In this document: one piece after another, positions 36,642 to 46,377 of the stretch
Layout of the letters: each line of letters opens with the position of its first letter
How positions within the stretch are numbered: position 1 is the first letter of the stretch
Assembly (NCBI RefSeq): GCF_030160015.1
Contig: NZ_BSNN01000001.1
Location: 62,001 to 126,000, forward strand
Source of the DNA: Amylibacter marinus
GTDB lineage: Bacteria; Pseudomonadota; Alphaproteobacteria; Rhodobacterales; Rhodobacteraceae
DNA: 64,000 nucleotides
Reading direction: 5' to 3'
Position numbers and translations under genes: made by a program
The notes under the pieces: generated by a model
The model's database searches: none
What the model saw: the letters and a program-made list of their open reading frames with translations, nothing else
What the model was told of the DNA's origin: nothing

Positions 36642-38132
36642 ATGAAAAGCAATTACTCCAAGCTCATTTTAAGACGCCAATTTTTAGCTGGCCTTCTATC
36701 GTCTGGTACGCTTGTGTCCTGTGCACATGCGGCACCACCCCCCAAAAGGCCAACCGACCTTACTGGCGCAAAGAGCGCCCGATCTTTGGCGGATGTCATC
36801 GGGCAACTGTCGCCCAGTGGCACCCATAGTATTGTCGTTGCCGATGCAGTAACTGGTGAGGTTTTAGAGGGCAGTCATCCCAATAAAGAACTGCCCCCGG
36901 CCAGCGTTGCCAAGATATTTACCGCCAGCTACGCTCTGCGCAACCTTGGGGCGCAGTGGCGATTTAAAACGCAGCTAATCGCCAGTAGTACCGTAGTAAA
37001 ACAGGGGATTTTGCAGGGGGATCTAACCTTGGTCGGTGGTGGAGACCCAGCGCTCGATACCAATGGATTGGCCCAGCTTTTGATTGGGCTGCGTGCCCAA
37101 GGAATCAAAGGGATTAGCGGTAGGTTCATGGTATATGGTGGCTCATTGCCCTATCAGCGCGTTTTAGATCGCGATCAGCCAGATTATGTAGGATATAATC
37201 CCAGTATTTCGGGGCTTAACCTTAACTTTAACCGTGTATTTTTTGAGTGGAAACGCAAGGGCACCGATTATGGAATAACCCTAAGCGCTAAAACTTCGGG
37301 CTATAAACCTATAATCGAGGGTATCGAAGTGAAGCCGATCGAGCGCGATACCCCAACCTATAAATATGCTCAATCAGGAGGGGTAGAGCGGTGGAGCGTC
37401 GCACGCGGAGATTTAGGTGGTGGGGGCAATCGCTGGTTGCCGGTTCGAGACCCTGCGCGATATGCTGGCGAGGTTTTGCAGATATTGGGCAAAAACTTCG
37501 AAGTAGCTTTACCAGGTGTACAGGTTCGTAAAACCGCGCCTATTGGCCATGTATTGGCGGAGGATCACAGTCAAGCTTTGGCTAAAACGGTGCAATCGAT
37601 GCTAAAATTTTCCAATAATTTGATGGCAGAAACCATCGGGTTGACCAGCAGTATTGAACGGGCAGCCAAGCCTAGAAGTGTGGCGGATAGCGCCGCTGTT
37701 ATGAGTCGTTGGCTTGTGGCAAATTACGCAGCAGATAGCATCCAAATGGTAGATCATTCGGGCCTACGCGAAGACAGCCGCGTATCCGCGCGGGATATGG
37801 CAAAGGTTTTACAGGGAATAGGCTGGGACGGCGGTATTCGAGGATTGCTGAAGCCAGTAGAATTGCGCAACCAAAACTGGAAGAAGGCGCCAATAAAGGG
37901 GGCTGATATCGTCGCGAAAACCGGTACGTTGAATTTCACATCTGCGTTGTCTGGCTATATGGAAACACCACGGGGTCGGCAGCTGGTGTTTGCTATATTT
38001 ACTGTAGATCTGAAGCAGCGTGCCAAAATTCCAAAATCACAACGGGATCGCGCCCCCGGAGCACCGGGCTGGGCCCGCAGGTCTCGGATAATGCAGCACC
38101 AATTGTTAGCGCGCTGGGCGCGTATGTATTAG
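36642..38132 (+). CDS. dacB: D-alanyl-D-alanine carboxypeptidase/endopeptidase, PBP4 (S13)
   Basis: 496 residues. The serine peptidase motifs are SVAK (Ser88, Lys91), SNN (in KFSNNLMAE) and KTG (in VAKTGTLNF). It trims pentapeptides and may cut cross-links in the periplasm. The N-terminus has RRQFLAG, a twin-arginine-like signal, followed by the lipobox-like LVSC at Cys27, so the protein may be a Tat-exported lipoprotein. The gene ends 1 nt before the convergent DUF2330 gene. Confidence 0.92.
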   Translation: MKSNYSKLILRRQFLAGLLSSGTLVSCAHAAPPPKRPTDLTGAKSARSLADVIGQLSPSGTHSIVVADAVTGEVLEGSHPNKELPPASVAKIFTASYALRNLGAQWRFKTQLIASSTVVKQGILQGDLTLVGGGDPALDTNGLAQLLIGLRAQGIKGISGRFMVYGGSLPYQRVLDRDQPDYVGYNPSISGLNLNFNRVFFEWKRKGTDYGITLSAKTSGYKPIIEGIEVKPIERDTPTYKYAQSGGVERWSVARGDLGGGGNRWLPVRDPARYAGEVLQILGKNFEVALPGVQVRKTAPIGHVLAEDHSQALAKTVQSMLKFSNNLMAETIGLTSSIERAAKPRSVADSAAVMSRWLVANYAADSIQMVDHSGLREDSRVSARDMAKVLQGIGWDGGIRGLLKPVELRNQNWKKAPIKGADIVAKTGTLNFTSALSGYMETPRGRQLVFAIFTVDLKQRAKIPKSQRDRAPGAPGWARRSRIMQHQLLARWARMY

Positions 38133-38133
38133 A

Positions 38134-39405
38134 TTATCTAAACTTTCTTGGAACTGACTGGGCGATCTTTTTGTTGATGGATCCCATGGACCAGCCAGTA
38201 ATATCTGCGAGCATTTGTGCCTCGTGCTGAATGTCGCGGCGCTTACGTGTGATGTAATCTTTGGCCATTGGGCAATTCATCGCTCCTGTGAAAGGCTGGT
38301 TCATCACATAGCGCCCTTGGAAGTTTGCGCGGTTTTTGGTTTCTTTGAATTCAAGGTCTTGTTGCATTGTGTCCTTGGAATATCGGGCATGTAGGCGCGT
38401 GACAAACACATCGCGTGCGGGACCTTTGGTCTGGCCTTTTAGCCAATCGACGCCAAGCTCTTGTAGCTGTGCCACTGATAGTGGATCCGCGGCACAGGGG
38501 TCACACCACGCCATATCCCATGCATATTCCATGACAATACCCGATTTTCCTACAGACTTGGCAAACATCGATTTGTAGAAATTCGCGAATTCGGATTCCA
38601 CAAAGCTGGGGATATTCACATTACTAGGAATTTTTTTGGTGGCGTAATTTTTGGTTTCTACCTGACCTGTGCGTGTTAGGGCCAGCATCAGCATATCTTG
38701 GGTGCCCGCGGAATTCACCTTGCCCAATTGAATGGGCAACATGAATTTCGAGGATTTGAATTTTATCTGCAGGGGCTCTAGCTCAATATACTTGGATTTT
38801 GCATGGCGTATTAGATTTACCCGAGCAACGAAAAATTTCATCCCGTTTTTGATGTAGTGGTCTAGCGCAGGTTCTGCGCCATCGGGAATTTTATAGTTTT
38901 CTTGGCGAAGGAATGTAACAAGCCCATTGCTTTGTTTCGCTGCTAGAATTGATATATCATAAATGCCAACTGCATATTCGGCCTTTATCGTAACACCCAA
39001 TGCACGCGCTCCTGCCTTGCGTTTTGCGGCAGCCCCCTTTTTCATTGGTGCGCTGCTCAATACTGTTTCAAGAACAATGGGTGGCCGGCAGGGGTCGTTA
39101 TCGAAATATTCGACTAATCTCGGAGCAGTGTAGGCATCAAGGTGGTTCACGGTCTTGGTTGAAACGGTCTTGACCTGTTCACGCTTCAGCACCTTGGGGG
39201 TGGGGACGATCATCGCGAAATCTTTGGCTGGCCCGCGGTAATCCGAAGACATCGTAATGGTGGATTTACGCCCATCACGCACGAAAATAACCTTCGATGC
39301 TTCGTTGAACAGCTCTCCATCGGCCTTGGCCACATAGAAACCGCAAAAGGCGTTGGCCGAGTTGGCCACCGCGACGAATGCTATTAAAATTGCAAACAAG
39401 CGCAT
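38134..39405 (-). CDS. DUF2330-family secreted protein
   Basis: 423 residues with a signal peptide (cleavage after ANA, about residue 19). Mature residues begin with FCGFYVAKADGELFNEASKV and go on to ITMSSDYRGPAKDFAMIVPTP, the hallmark of DUF2330. Conserved cysteines occur in the CGFY start, in NDPC, in WCDPCAADPLS and near the C-terminus in MNCPMAKDY. The function is not known. The CxxC-like WCDPC recalls a thiol or metal site. Its upstream neighbour is the TerB-like gene. Confidence 0.83.
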   Translation of the reverse strand: MRLFAILIAFVAVANSANAFCGFYVAKADGELFNEASKVIFVRDGRKSTITMSSDYRGPAKDFAMIVPTPKVLKREQVKTVSTKTVNHLDAYTAPRLVEYFDNDPCRPPIVLETVLSSAPMKKGAAAKRKAGARALGVTIKAEYAVGIYDISILAAKQSNGLVTFLRQENYKIPDGAEPALDHYIKNGMKFFVARVNLIRHAKSKYIELEPLQIKFKSSKFMLPIQLGKVNSAGTQDMLMLALTRTGQVETKNYATKKIPSNVNIPSFVESEFANFYKSMFAKSVGKSGIVMEYAWDMAWCDPCAADPLSVAQLQELGVDWLKGQTKGPARDVFVTRLHARYSKDTMQQDLEFKETKNRANFQGRYVMNQPFTGAMNCPMAKDYITRKRRDIQHEAQMLADITGWSMGSINKKIAQSVPRKFR

Positions 39406-39466
39406 AATCTATCCCTTAAATATCTGGGTGGAGTTTACGCGCCTGAGTACGAAAATCAAGGAGGTG

Positions 39467-39892
39467 TTATTCCACCAAATGCCGTGCTCGCGCGCCGCGT
39501 TCAATGGCCGCGGTATGCAGGCGCGAAATGTTCAGCTCGTAGCGGGCTTCTTGTAAAAACCGCAATTCCTCTTCGCGCAGGCGGCCATCGGATGCGGTAA
39601 CATCACAGCACAAGGCATAGGCCGTTTCATACAGCTTTTCAGGCAATGATGCCTTAACCAAACCAAAGAGTGCATCGAGGCCGTCTTCGTTTTCGAGCAA
39701 GTCAAACACCGAATTTGAAACCGTGCTTAGGTGATCAATATTGTAATCAGAGAAAACGGGCAGATAATTCACGATCCGCTCGATTGAAAGTAATTCGATG
39801 GTCTTAATGGCTTGATCCGAAACAGAGGCTGCCACCATCATTGCCACAAGAGCGTCTTGGGGGGACCATGGTGCTGGAGAGTTCTCTGTCAT
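39467..39892 (-). CDS. TerB-like protein
   Basis: 141 residues from the ATG at 39892, with AAAGGT upstream; longer starts would run into lysK. The protein is mostly alpha-helical and acidic, with DALVAMMVAASVSDQAI and CDVTASDGRLREEELRFLQ, the paired acidic helices of the TerB/DjlA-N fold. TerB proteins bind calcium or other metal ions and act near membranes, though tellurite resistance is rarely shown. It is divergent from lysK. Confidence 0.82.
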   Translation of the reverse strand: MTENSPAPWSPQDALVAMMVAASVSDQAIKTIELLSIERIVNYLPVFSDYNIDHLSTVSNSVFDLLENEDGLDALFGLVKASLPEKLYETAYALCCDVTASDGRLREEELRFLQEARYELNISRLHTAAIERGARARHLVE

Positions 39893-39999
39893 TTGCGTTA
39901 CCTTTATGTGGTTTTTGCTTTTTGTTAGGCACAGAATATTGACCCCAAGGGCGTGGGGCAATAGGGGTTCTGGTGAAAACCTGCTAAAAGAGAAAAAAC

Positions 40000-41646
40000 A
40001 TGTCTGATCTGCGCACAGAAGCGATGAAATCAAAAGCTTGGCCCTTTGAGGAGGCGCGCAAGGTGCTGAAACGCTTGAAGGGCAAGACACCGGAAAAGGG
40101 CTTTGTTTTATTCGAAACAGGGTATGGCCCATCTGGCTTGCCGCATATCGGCACCTTTGGCGAGGTGGCACGTACTGCAATGATTCAGCATGCCTTTGGC
40201 GTTATCAGCGACATTCCAACCAAACTGGTATCCTTCAGTGATGATCTAGATGGAATGCGCAAGGTACCTAGCAATGTGCCAAACCAAGAGATGATGGCAG
40301 AGCATATTCAAAAACCCCTGATCGATGTGCCAGATCCCTTTGGGACGCATGATAGTTTTGGGGCGCATAACAATGCGATGCTACGCCGGTTTTTGGATAC
40401 ATTTGGGTTTGAGTACGAGTTCTATTCCTCGACAGAGTATTACCGCTCCGGCGCGTTTGACGAAGTTTTGAAACGCGCAGTGGAAAAATATGACGATATC
40501 ATGGAGGTGATGCTTGCATCCCTACGTGAAGAACGCCGCAAAACCTATTCAATATTCCTGCCGATCTCGCCCAAAACGGGGCGTGTTTTGTACGTGCCGA
40601 TGAAATCAGTCGATACCCAAAACCATACCATCACATTTGATGATGAGGATGGTACTGAAACCACGCTAGCGGTCACCGGTGGCAATGTGAAGTTACAGTG
40701 GAAGCCCGATTTTGGAGCACGTTGGGCCGCGTTGAATGTGGATTTCGAAATGTATGGTAAAGATCATTCAACGAATACGCATATCTACGATAAAATTTGC
40801 CGTATTTTGGGCGCGCCCGCGCCCGCGCATTTCTTTTACGAGCTTTTCTTAGATGCGGAAGGGCACAAAATATCAAAAACCTCGGGTAACGGCGTATCGA
40901 TTGATCAGTGGTTGACCTATGCCAGCGCGGAAAGTTTGTCGTACTTTATGTATTTAAAACCAGGGACCGCAAAGCGTATGCATTTCGATGTGATCCCCAA
41001 GGCAGTGGACGAATACCATCAACAGCTAAATGCATACCATACCCAAGATACCAAGGCGCAGTTGGCCAACCCAGTGTACCACATCCACAAAGGGGATGTG
41101 CCCAAATCGGATATGGTTATTTCATTTGCGATGTTGCTGAATTTGGCCTCGGTTTCCAGTGCAGAGACCAAAGACAAGATGTGGGGATTTATCAACCGGT
41201 ATGCACCGGATGCGTCTCCTGCAAACAACCCTGTCATGGATCAGGCAGCAGGATTTGCCGTGCGTTATTACCATGACTTTGTGAAACCTGCCAAAACATT
41301 CAGAAAGGCCACCCCCCAAGAGGCGGCAGCATTGGCTGATTTAGCGGCAGGTTTGGCGGATGCTGAATTGGCAAAAACAATGATTCATAAGAAGAATGCT
41401 GATATGGGCAAGGATCCTGTAGATTTATCTGGTTATGATTTAAGCAATGGTGATGACCTGCAGGCACTGGTTTTTGCAATCGGTAAAAATCATGGTTTTG
41501 GCAATTTACGTGACTGGTTTCAGGCCATTTATGAAGTGTTGCTAGGAGCATCCCAAGGGCCTCGCTTTGGAGGGTTTATTGCATTGTATGGCGTTGCTGA
41601 AACGATCAACTTGATACAAGCAGCTCTAAATGGTGATCTAACTTAA
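40000..41646 (+). CDS. lysK: Class I lysyl-tRNA synthetase
   Basis: 548 residues. Class I signatures are the HIGH-like [11 protein letters not shown] (about 46-56) and the KMSKS-like KISKTSGNG (about 290-298). The class I form, otherwise mostly archaeal and spirochaetal, is standard in alphaproteobacteria. It charges tRNA-Lys in the cytoplasm. No class II LysRS is in this window. It shares a 107-nt divergent promoter region with the TerB-like gene. Confidence 0.95.
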   Translation: MSDLRTEAMKSKAWPFEEARKVLKRLKGKTPEKGFVLFETGYGPSGLPHIGTFGEVARTAMIQHAFGVISDIPTKLVSFSDDLDGMRKVPSNVPNQEMMAEHIQKPLIDVPDPFGTHDSFGAHNNAMLRRFLDTFGFEYEFYSSTEYYRSGAFDEVLKRAVEKYDDIMEVMLASLREERRKTYSIFLPISPKTGRVLYVPMKSVDTQNHTITFDDEDGTETTLAVTGGNVKLQWKPDFGARWAALNVDFEMYGKDHSTNTHIYDKICRILGAPAPAHFFYELFLDAEGHKISKTSGNGVSIDQWLTYASAESLSYFMYLKPGTAKRMHFDVIPKAVDEYHQQLNAYHTQDTKAQLANPVYHIHKGDVPKSDMVISFAMLLNLASVSSAETKDKMWGFINRYAPDASPANNPVMDQAAGFAVRYYHDFVKPAKTFRKATPQEAAALADLAAGLADAELAKTMIHKKNADMGKDPVDLSGYDLSNGDDLQALVFAIGKNHGFGNLRDWFQAIYEVLLGASQGPRFGGFIALYGVAETINLIQAALNGDLT

Positions 41647-41706
41647 ATCAAATTTAATCAGTTCTGTGGCTTATTGGGGGAAACTAATAAGTCAGAGAAT
41701 TGATAG

Positions 41707-42840
41707 ATGCGCTTTTTGCTTTTTGTATTTTTGCTATGCCTACCTTGTTCGGTATTTGCACAGGTTTGTACGCCCCCTAAATCCACGGTCGATTGCGGCT
41801 CGAGAGAGTTCCAATCCTGTGCGATATTGGTGGACGGACGCGAACGAACTTATTGCCAACATCTGCCGCAACAAGGAGGTGATTTGCCCGTTATTCTCTC
41901 TTATCATGGAGCAGGAGGTAAAGCCAAAGCGCTGGCAAATCTGTGGCGGGAAAGCACAGAGCAATCCATGATATTGGTTATCCCTGATGCGTCCCCTTCG
42001 CGCGTTGATGGTAAATGTTCCTTGGTATGGCGCCAAATCGGGCGTGGGGCGGATACATGGAAAGATCTAGCCCAGAACGACAGCTGTTCAGGGGGCCAGT
42101 GGACCGATGATCTAAGGTTTACGCAAGTGCTCTTGGATAAGTTTCAACAAGAGCGTCAGAGTAACGCGTTTTTTGCACTGGGGTTTTCTAACGGTGGGGA
42201 TTTCATCTATCAACTGTTGCTAACGCGCCAACTTGCTGAGCGGTTCTCGGGATTTGCTGTTGCCGGTGCTGGGATGACGGAACGAAAAAGGAATGCCAGC
42301 AAACAGGAATCCAATTTAGATGGATTCACCCTAAATCAAACGATTAAGCGCCCGTTTTTGTTTCAAATGGGAACCGAAGACAAAAAAAATATTCCACTTG
42401 CCGTGGTGGCCAAGGCTGTAGATGAAAACCCTGCCTGCCAACCCGTTCGCTCGGCTCGCCATGTCATGGAATGCTTTTATTTTACCCATCTGTCTAAATC
42501 AGTTGGTGTGTATGATATGCCCACGATTCGATCGATCACGCGCGATTGGCTGGTGCGATTTAATAATGCGAATACCCAGCGCCACGAATCTCTTTACCCC
42601 AATTTAGGGGCAGGCCCCGCGCCTGCAGATCAAACGATCACTGTGCGCGAGGACTACTTTGAACAGGGTACCGAAAGTGCTGCGGTGGCGGTTCTGACAA
42701 CCCTTGATGGGGGGCATGATTGGCCGGGCTGGGGCGGGAATCGTGCCCCTTGCCCTTCTCGAAATTGTGATATCAACTTGCTCAGTGAAATCATTCAGTT
42801 TTGGCGCGCACATGCGGGAATGTTGCTGCCATTGCCTTAG
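41707..42840 (+). CDS. Secreted esterase related to PHB depolymerase / LpqC
   Basis: 377 residues with a signal peptide (cleavage after VFA, about residue 18). The alpha/beta hydrolase has LSYHGAGG as the oxyanion loop and GFSNGGDF as the nucleophile elbow (Ser about 160). A C-terminal DGGHDWPGWGG supplies the catalytic His. Several cysteines suggest disulphides. Relatives act as extracellular polyhydroxybutyrate depolymerases or feruloyl esterases; the substrate here is open. Its end overlaps the convergent chrA by 4 nt. Confidence 0.84.
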   Translation: MRFLLFVFLLCLPCSVFAQVCTPPKSTVDCGSREFQSCAILVDGRERTYCQHLPQQGGDLPVILSYHGAGGKAKALANLWRESTEQSMILVIPDASPSRVDGKCSLVWRQIGRGADTWKDLAQNDSCSGGQWTDDLRFTQVLLDKFQQERQSNAFFALGFSNGGDFIYQLLLTRQLAERFSGFAVAGAGMTERKRNASKQESNLDGFTLNQTIKRPFLFQMGTEDKKNIPLAVVAKAVDENPACQPVRSARHVMECFYFTHLSKSVGVYDMPTIRSITRDWLVRFNNANTQRHESLYPNLGAGPAPADQTITVREDYFEQGTESAAVAVLTTLDGGHDWPGWGGNRAPCPSRNCDINLLSEIIQFWRAHAGMLLPLP

Positions 42841-44099
42841 TATAGGGCTGGCATTGCCGCCAGCCCACCGCAGATCAGCAATACCCACACCACATTCCAG
42901 TGGCGCATTAACAATAAATACCCGGCAAGAGCCGTCAGGCCCAAGACTATTATATTCACGGTCGACAGCGAAGGTATTAGCAATTGAATTGGGCCAATGG
43001 ATGTGGGTGTAACCGTTTCGAAAAACACATGAATTGCAAACCAGATTGAAAGATTAAGGATAACGCCGACAACCGCGGCCGTTATCGCGCTAAGCGCGCT
43101 GGAAAACCGTGAATGCGCGCCCAACCAATCAATGTAGGGAGCCCCTACAAATATCCACAAGAAGCAGGGTATAAATGTAACCCAAAGCGTCACCAAAGCG
43201 GCGGCAAACCCCAGCCCAATCCCCCCTTGCTGGGCACCAGCAAGAAACCCTACAAACTCAGTGACCAAGATCAACGGGCCTGGCGTAGTTTCCGCTAGTC
43301 CCAGGCCATCCATCATTTGGCTAGCGCTTAACCATTCTTTGGCAAACACGACGTCTTGGGTCATATAGGCCAGCACGGCATAGGCGCCACCAAAGGTGAC
43401 AACCGCAAGTCGTGAAAAGAAACCTGCAATCTCGGTTAAAATACTTGGGCCGGTAGTCGCCCAAAGCGCAACGATCGGGGCCGCCCAAAGTACACCAAAG
43501 ATAAGGGTCGTTTTGATCGTTGCCCAAATAGAAATCTTGGGTAGGCTAACTGGTTCGCTGGGAGGGGATTTAAGAAAGAACCACCCGCACAGACCAGCAA
43601 AAATCACGATCAATGGATAGGGTAGATTTAGGAAAAAAATCCCAATAAAAGCGGAGGCCGCAATGATGTAGTTGATACGCCCAAGCAATGTTTTCCGAGC
43701 AACACGCAATAGCGCTTCGATAACGATGATCACAACTGTTGCTTTGATTCCGAGGAATAGAGAATCGATCAGAGGTACTGTACCGAAAAGCGTGTAAAGT
43801 GTTGCCAAGGCCATGATCAACATAGCACCAGGAAGGACAAATAACGTCCCCGCAATCAATCCACCAATTGTCCCATTTAGCCGCCATCCAACATATGTTG
43901 CAAGTTGCATGGCCTCTGGCCCTGGTAATAGCATGCAGAAACTGAGCGCTGATAGGAACTGGCGTTCTGACATCCAACCGCGTTTAGAAACTATTTCAGA
44001 GTTCATCAATGCGATTTGTGCGGCGGGTCCGCCAAAAGAAAGAAGACCAATTTTACCCCAGATTTTGCTAGCCTGCGCAAGCGTTGGCGAATTGCTCAT
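42837..44099 (-). CDS. chrA: ChrA, chromate transporter
   Basis: 420 residues with two repeated CHR domains. The first has LLSFGGPAAQIALM (about 19-32) and LPGPEAMQLATY; the second (from about 210) has VTFGGAYAVLAYM and TTPGPLILVTEF. About ten to twelve membrane helices are present. It exports chromate, probably driven by the membrane potential. It overlaps the upstream chrB-like gene by 4 nt, forming a two-gene operon. Confidence 0.93.
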   Translation of the reverse strand: MSNSPTLAQASKIWGKIGLLSFGGPAAQIALMNSEIVSKRGWMSERQFLSALSFCMLLPGPEAMQLATYVGWRLNGTIGGLIAGTLFVLPGAMLIMALATLYTLFGTVPLIDSLFLGIKATVVIIVIEALLRVARKTLLGRINYIIAASAFIGIFFLNLPYPLIVIFAGLCGWFFLKSPPSEPVSLPKISIWATIKTTLIFGVLWAAPIVALWATTGPSILTEIAGFFSRLAVVTFGGAYAVLAYMTQDVVFAKEWLSASQMMDGLGLAETTPGPLILVTEFVGFLAGAQQGGIGLGFAAALVTLWVTFIPCFLWIFVGAPYIDWLGAHSRFSSALSAITAAVVGVILNLSIWFAIHVFFETVTPTSIGPIQLLIPSLSTVNIIVLGLTALAGYLLLMRHWNVVWVLLICGGLAAMPALY

Positions 44100-44911
44100 G
44101 ATACTGACGCGCCTGTTGGGTGGGTATGTGTTTCATTGGATGCATCTCGCGCCCAGCGATAGAAGGCATCGTAGAGTGGCAAACCGGCCTCTAGTTGTAT
44201 GTTGTCATCACGGTGTATGCGAGACAATCCAAGAGACGCCGCCAACAGGCCAGCGGCTTCTGGGGCTAATTCCAAATTTCCCGTGTCTGCGGCGCGTACA
44301 ATGCGCGCGAGCGCCATTAGGGGCGCGCTATTCAGCCCGAATTCGGTGGTGAAGGTGTCAAAGCTACAATGATCGCCGCGATGTCCCCAGAAGGTATTGG
44401 CACTATCAAAGGGCGTTGCCGAATATTTCTCGGCAACGTCTAAGACCTGTGTTGCAGGCACAAACAAAAACTGAGCGTTGGGATCGATGAATCTGCGAAT
44501 TAGCCAAGGGCAGGCAATGCGATCTATTTTCGGGCGATCCCGTGTGACCCAAACACTGTGGCCCATAGGGCCGATAGGAACAGTGGCCGCGGGAATGCGC
44601 ATCAGCCCTGTCTTGCGCCAACCCTGATTGCCGCCTTCAAGGAATTCAGCGTCGATTCCCTTGCTGCGCAGAATCGCACATGCCCCAGACGAAAGTTTCA
44701 ATCCCTTCTGGCAAATCAATACCACCTTGGCATCGTGAAACTCATGCGCCCAGTGGTCGATGGTCTTGAAATCACGGCGCATGGCTGTTGGGATGAGATA
44801 TGGGTCGGCATCGAAATCTTGGTCAATAGACACATCGATAAGTATGGGGCAGTTCGGTGTCCCGATCTTTCGGTTCAATTGTGCAGCGGTGATTTGGTTT
44901 GGAGATGGCAT
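44096..44911 (-). CDS. Rhodanese-ChrB fusion, chromate resistance protein
   Basis: 271 residues. The N-terminal part (about 8-108) is a rhodanese domain with active-site loop CQKGLKLSSG. The C-terminal part (about 118-265) is the ChrB C-terminal domain with WVTRDRPKIDRIACPWLIRRF and FDTFTTEFGL. The ChrB N-terminal regulator domain is replaced by rhodanese. The pair may sense or reduce chromate before export; in known systems ChrB is a chromate-dependent regulator. Its start shares a 251-nt gap with the thiolase gene. Confidence 0.85.
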   Translation of the reverse strand: MPSPNQITAAQLNRKIGTPNCPILIDVSIDQDFDADPYLIPTAMRRDFKTIDHWAHEFHDAKVVLICQKGLKLSSGACAILRSKGIDAEFLEGGNQGWRKTGLMRIPAATVPIGPMGHSVWVTRDRPKIDRIACPWLIRRFIDPNAQFLFVPATQVLDVAEKYSATPFDSANTFWGHRGDHCSFDTFTTEFGLNSAPLMALARIVRAADTGNLELAPEAAGLLAASLGLSRIHRDDNIQLEAGLPLYDAFYRWARDASNETHTHPTGASVS

Positions 44912-45033
44912 AGCGCATCCTTCCTTTCTAGGTGTGGATGCGAATCTTGGGCCGCAGCCTCACGGGGCGTTCGCGAATACCCCTTATCTGAATTTTCCAA
45001 ATTGTAGCGGTTTGGTCAAGCTGAGAAATTACG

Positions 45034-45047
45034 TGACGTTAACGTCA
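45034..45047. promoter_or_regulatory. Perfect palindrome upstream of the beta-oxidation operon
   Basis: TGACGTTAACGTCA is a perfect 14-bp palindrome, 115 nt before the thiolase start. Its ACGTTAACGT core resembles the operators reported for MerR-family regulators (LiuR type) of fatty-acid and branched-chain amino-acid use. The strand of control is uncertain because chrB lies on the other side. Confidence 0.6.
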
Positions 45048-45162
45048 TGAGGTGGTGATTGTTCTTGAAGTTTAGCGCATAGCGCACTCTATTGATGTCA
45101 ACAGTTCTATTTATTGGGGCAAGTTGCGCCCAGACAATCGTGACCACATCGGAGGCCGAACA

Positions 45163-46377
45163 ATGACCGAAGCTTATATTTATGATGCAATTCGAACCCC
45201 TCGCGGCAAAGGACGCAAGGATGGTTCCCTGCATGAAGCAACCGCTGTGAAATTATCTGCGGATATGCTGAACGGTATTGTCGAGCGGAATAATCTGGCC
45301 GAGGGTGGATCTCAGATCGAGGATGTTATTTGGGGGAATGTTACCCAGATCGGAGAGCAGGGCGCTTGTTTGGCGCGGTCTGCCGTTTTATATTCGGATT
45401 TGAACGAAACTGTGCCAGGCGTTTCAATCAACCGGTTTTGTGCATCGGGCCTAGAGGCTGTGAACATGGCTGCCAATCAGGTGCGCGGTGGTGCCGGTAG
45501 CGCCTATATTGCCGGCGGAGTCGAGAGCATGAGCCGTGTGCCGATGGGCATGGATGGGGGCGCAATTGCGGTTGACCCTTATTTGGCAATGAAGGCCTAT
45601 TTTGTGCCCCAAGGAATTTCATCGGATATCATTGCAACCAAGTATGGATTTACCCGGGATGATTGTGACGCCTATGCGGTTGAAAGCCAAAAGCGCGCGG
45701 CGGCGGCAACGAAGGCTGGTGTGTTCAATGGCTCGCGCCTCGCCGTTAAGGATCAAAACGGGCTAGAGTTGTTAGCCGTTGATGAGCAAATTCGCCCCAC
45801 AGATATGCAAGGGCTTGGCGGTTTGCGCGCCAGCTTTAAGGATATGGGCGAGACCATGCCTGGCTTTGATGCAATTGCCTTAATGAAGTATCCTGAATTA
45901 GAACGGATCAATCATGTGCATCACGCGGGCAATTCTTCGGCGATCTCTGATGGGTCTGCGGCGGTATTAATTGGGAATAAAGAGTTCGGTGAAACCAACG
46001 GATTGAAGCCACGTGCGCGTATTCGCTCGACTGCTAAAATCGGAACTGACCCAACCATCATGCTAACCGGCCCGGTACCTGTAACGGAAAAAATCCTCCG
46101 CGAAAGTGGGATGGCAATTGGGGATATTGACCTATTCGAGGTGAACGAAGCATTTGCCAGCGTTGTTCTACGCTTCATGACGTATTTTGATGTTGATCAC
46201 GGCAAGTTGAATGTGAATGGGGGAGCAATTGCCATGGGGCATCCGCTGGGGGCGACTGGTGCTATGATCCTTGGGACATTGTTGGACGAGATGGAGGCCA
46301 GCGACAAAGAAACCGGCTTGGCGACTCTATGCATTGGTTCCGGAATGGGTGCGGCGACCATTATCGAGCGTGTATAA
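45163..46377 (+). CDS. fadA: Acetyl-CoA C-acyltransferase (thiolase)
   Basis: 404 residues from the ATG at 45163, with CGGAGG 8 nt upstream. The nucleophile Cys is in NRFCASGLEA (Cys93), with GHPLGATGA (His) and CIGSGMG (second Cys) near the end. It cleaves 3-ketoacyl-CoA, the last step of beta-oxidation, in the cytoplasm. It leads an operon with a cupin, an unknown protein and the FadJ-like fusion. The order thiolase then multifunctional enzyme is common in alphaproteobacteria. Confidence 0.93.
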   Translation: MTEAYIYDAIRTPRGKGRKDGSLHEATAVKLSADMLNGIVERNNLAEGGSQIEDVIWGNVTQIGEQGACLARSAVLYSDLNETVPGVSINRFCASGLEAVNMAANQVRGGAGSAYIAGGVESMSRVPMGMDGGAIAVDPYLAMKAYFVPQGISSDIIATKYGFTRDDCDAYAVESQKRAAAATKAGVFNGSRLAVKDQNGLELLAVDEQIRPTDMQGLGGLRASFKDMGETMPGFDAIALMKYPELERINHVHHAGNSSAISDGSAAVLIGNKEFGETNGLKPRARIRSTAKIGTDPTIMLTGPVPVTEKILRESGMAIGDIDLFEVNEAFASVVLRFMTYFDVDHGKLNVNGGAIAMGHPLGATGAMILGTLLDEMEASDKETGLATLCIGSGMGAATIIERV

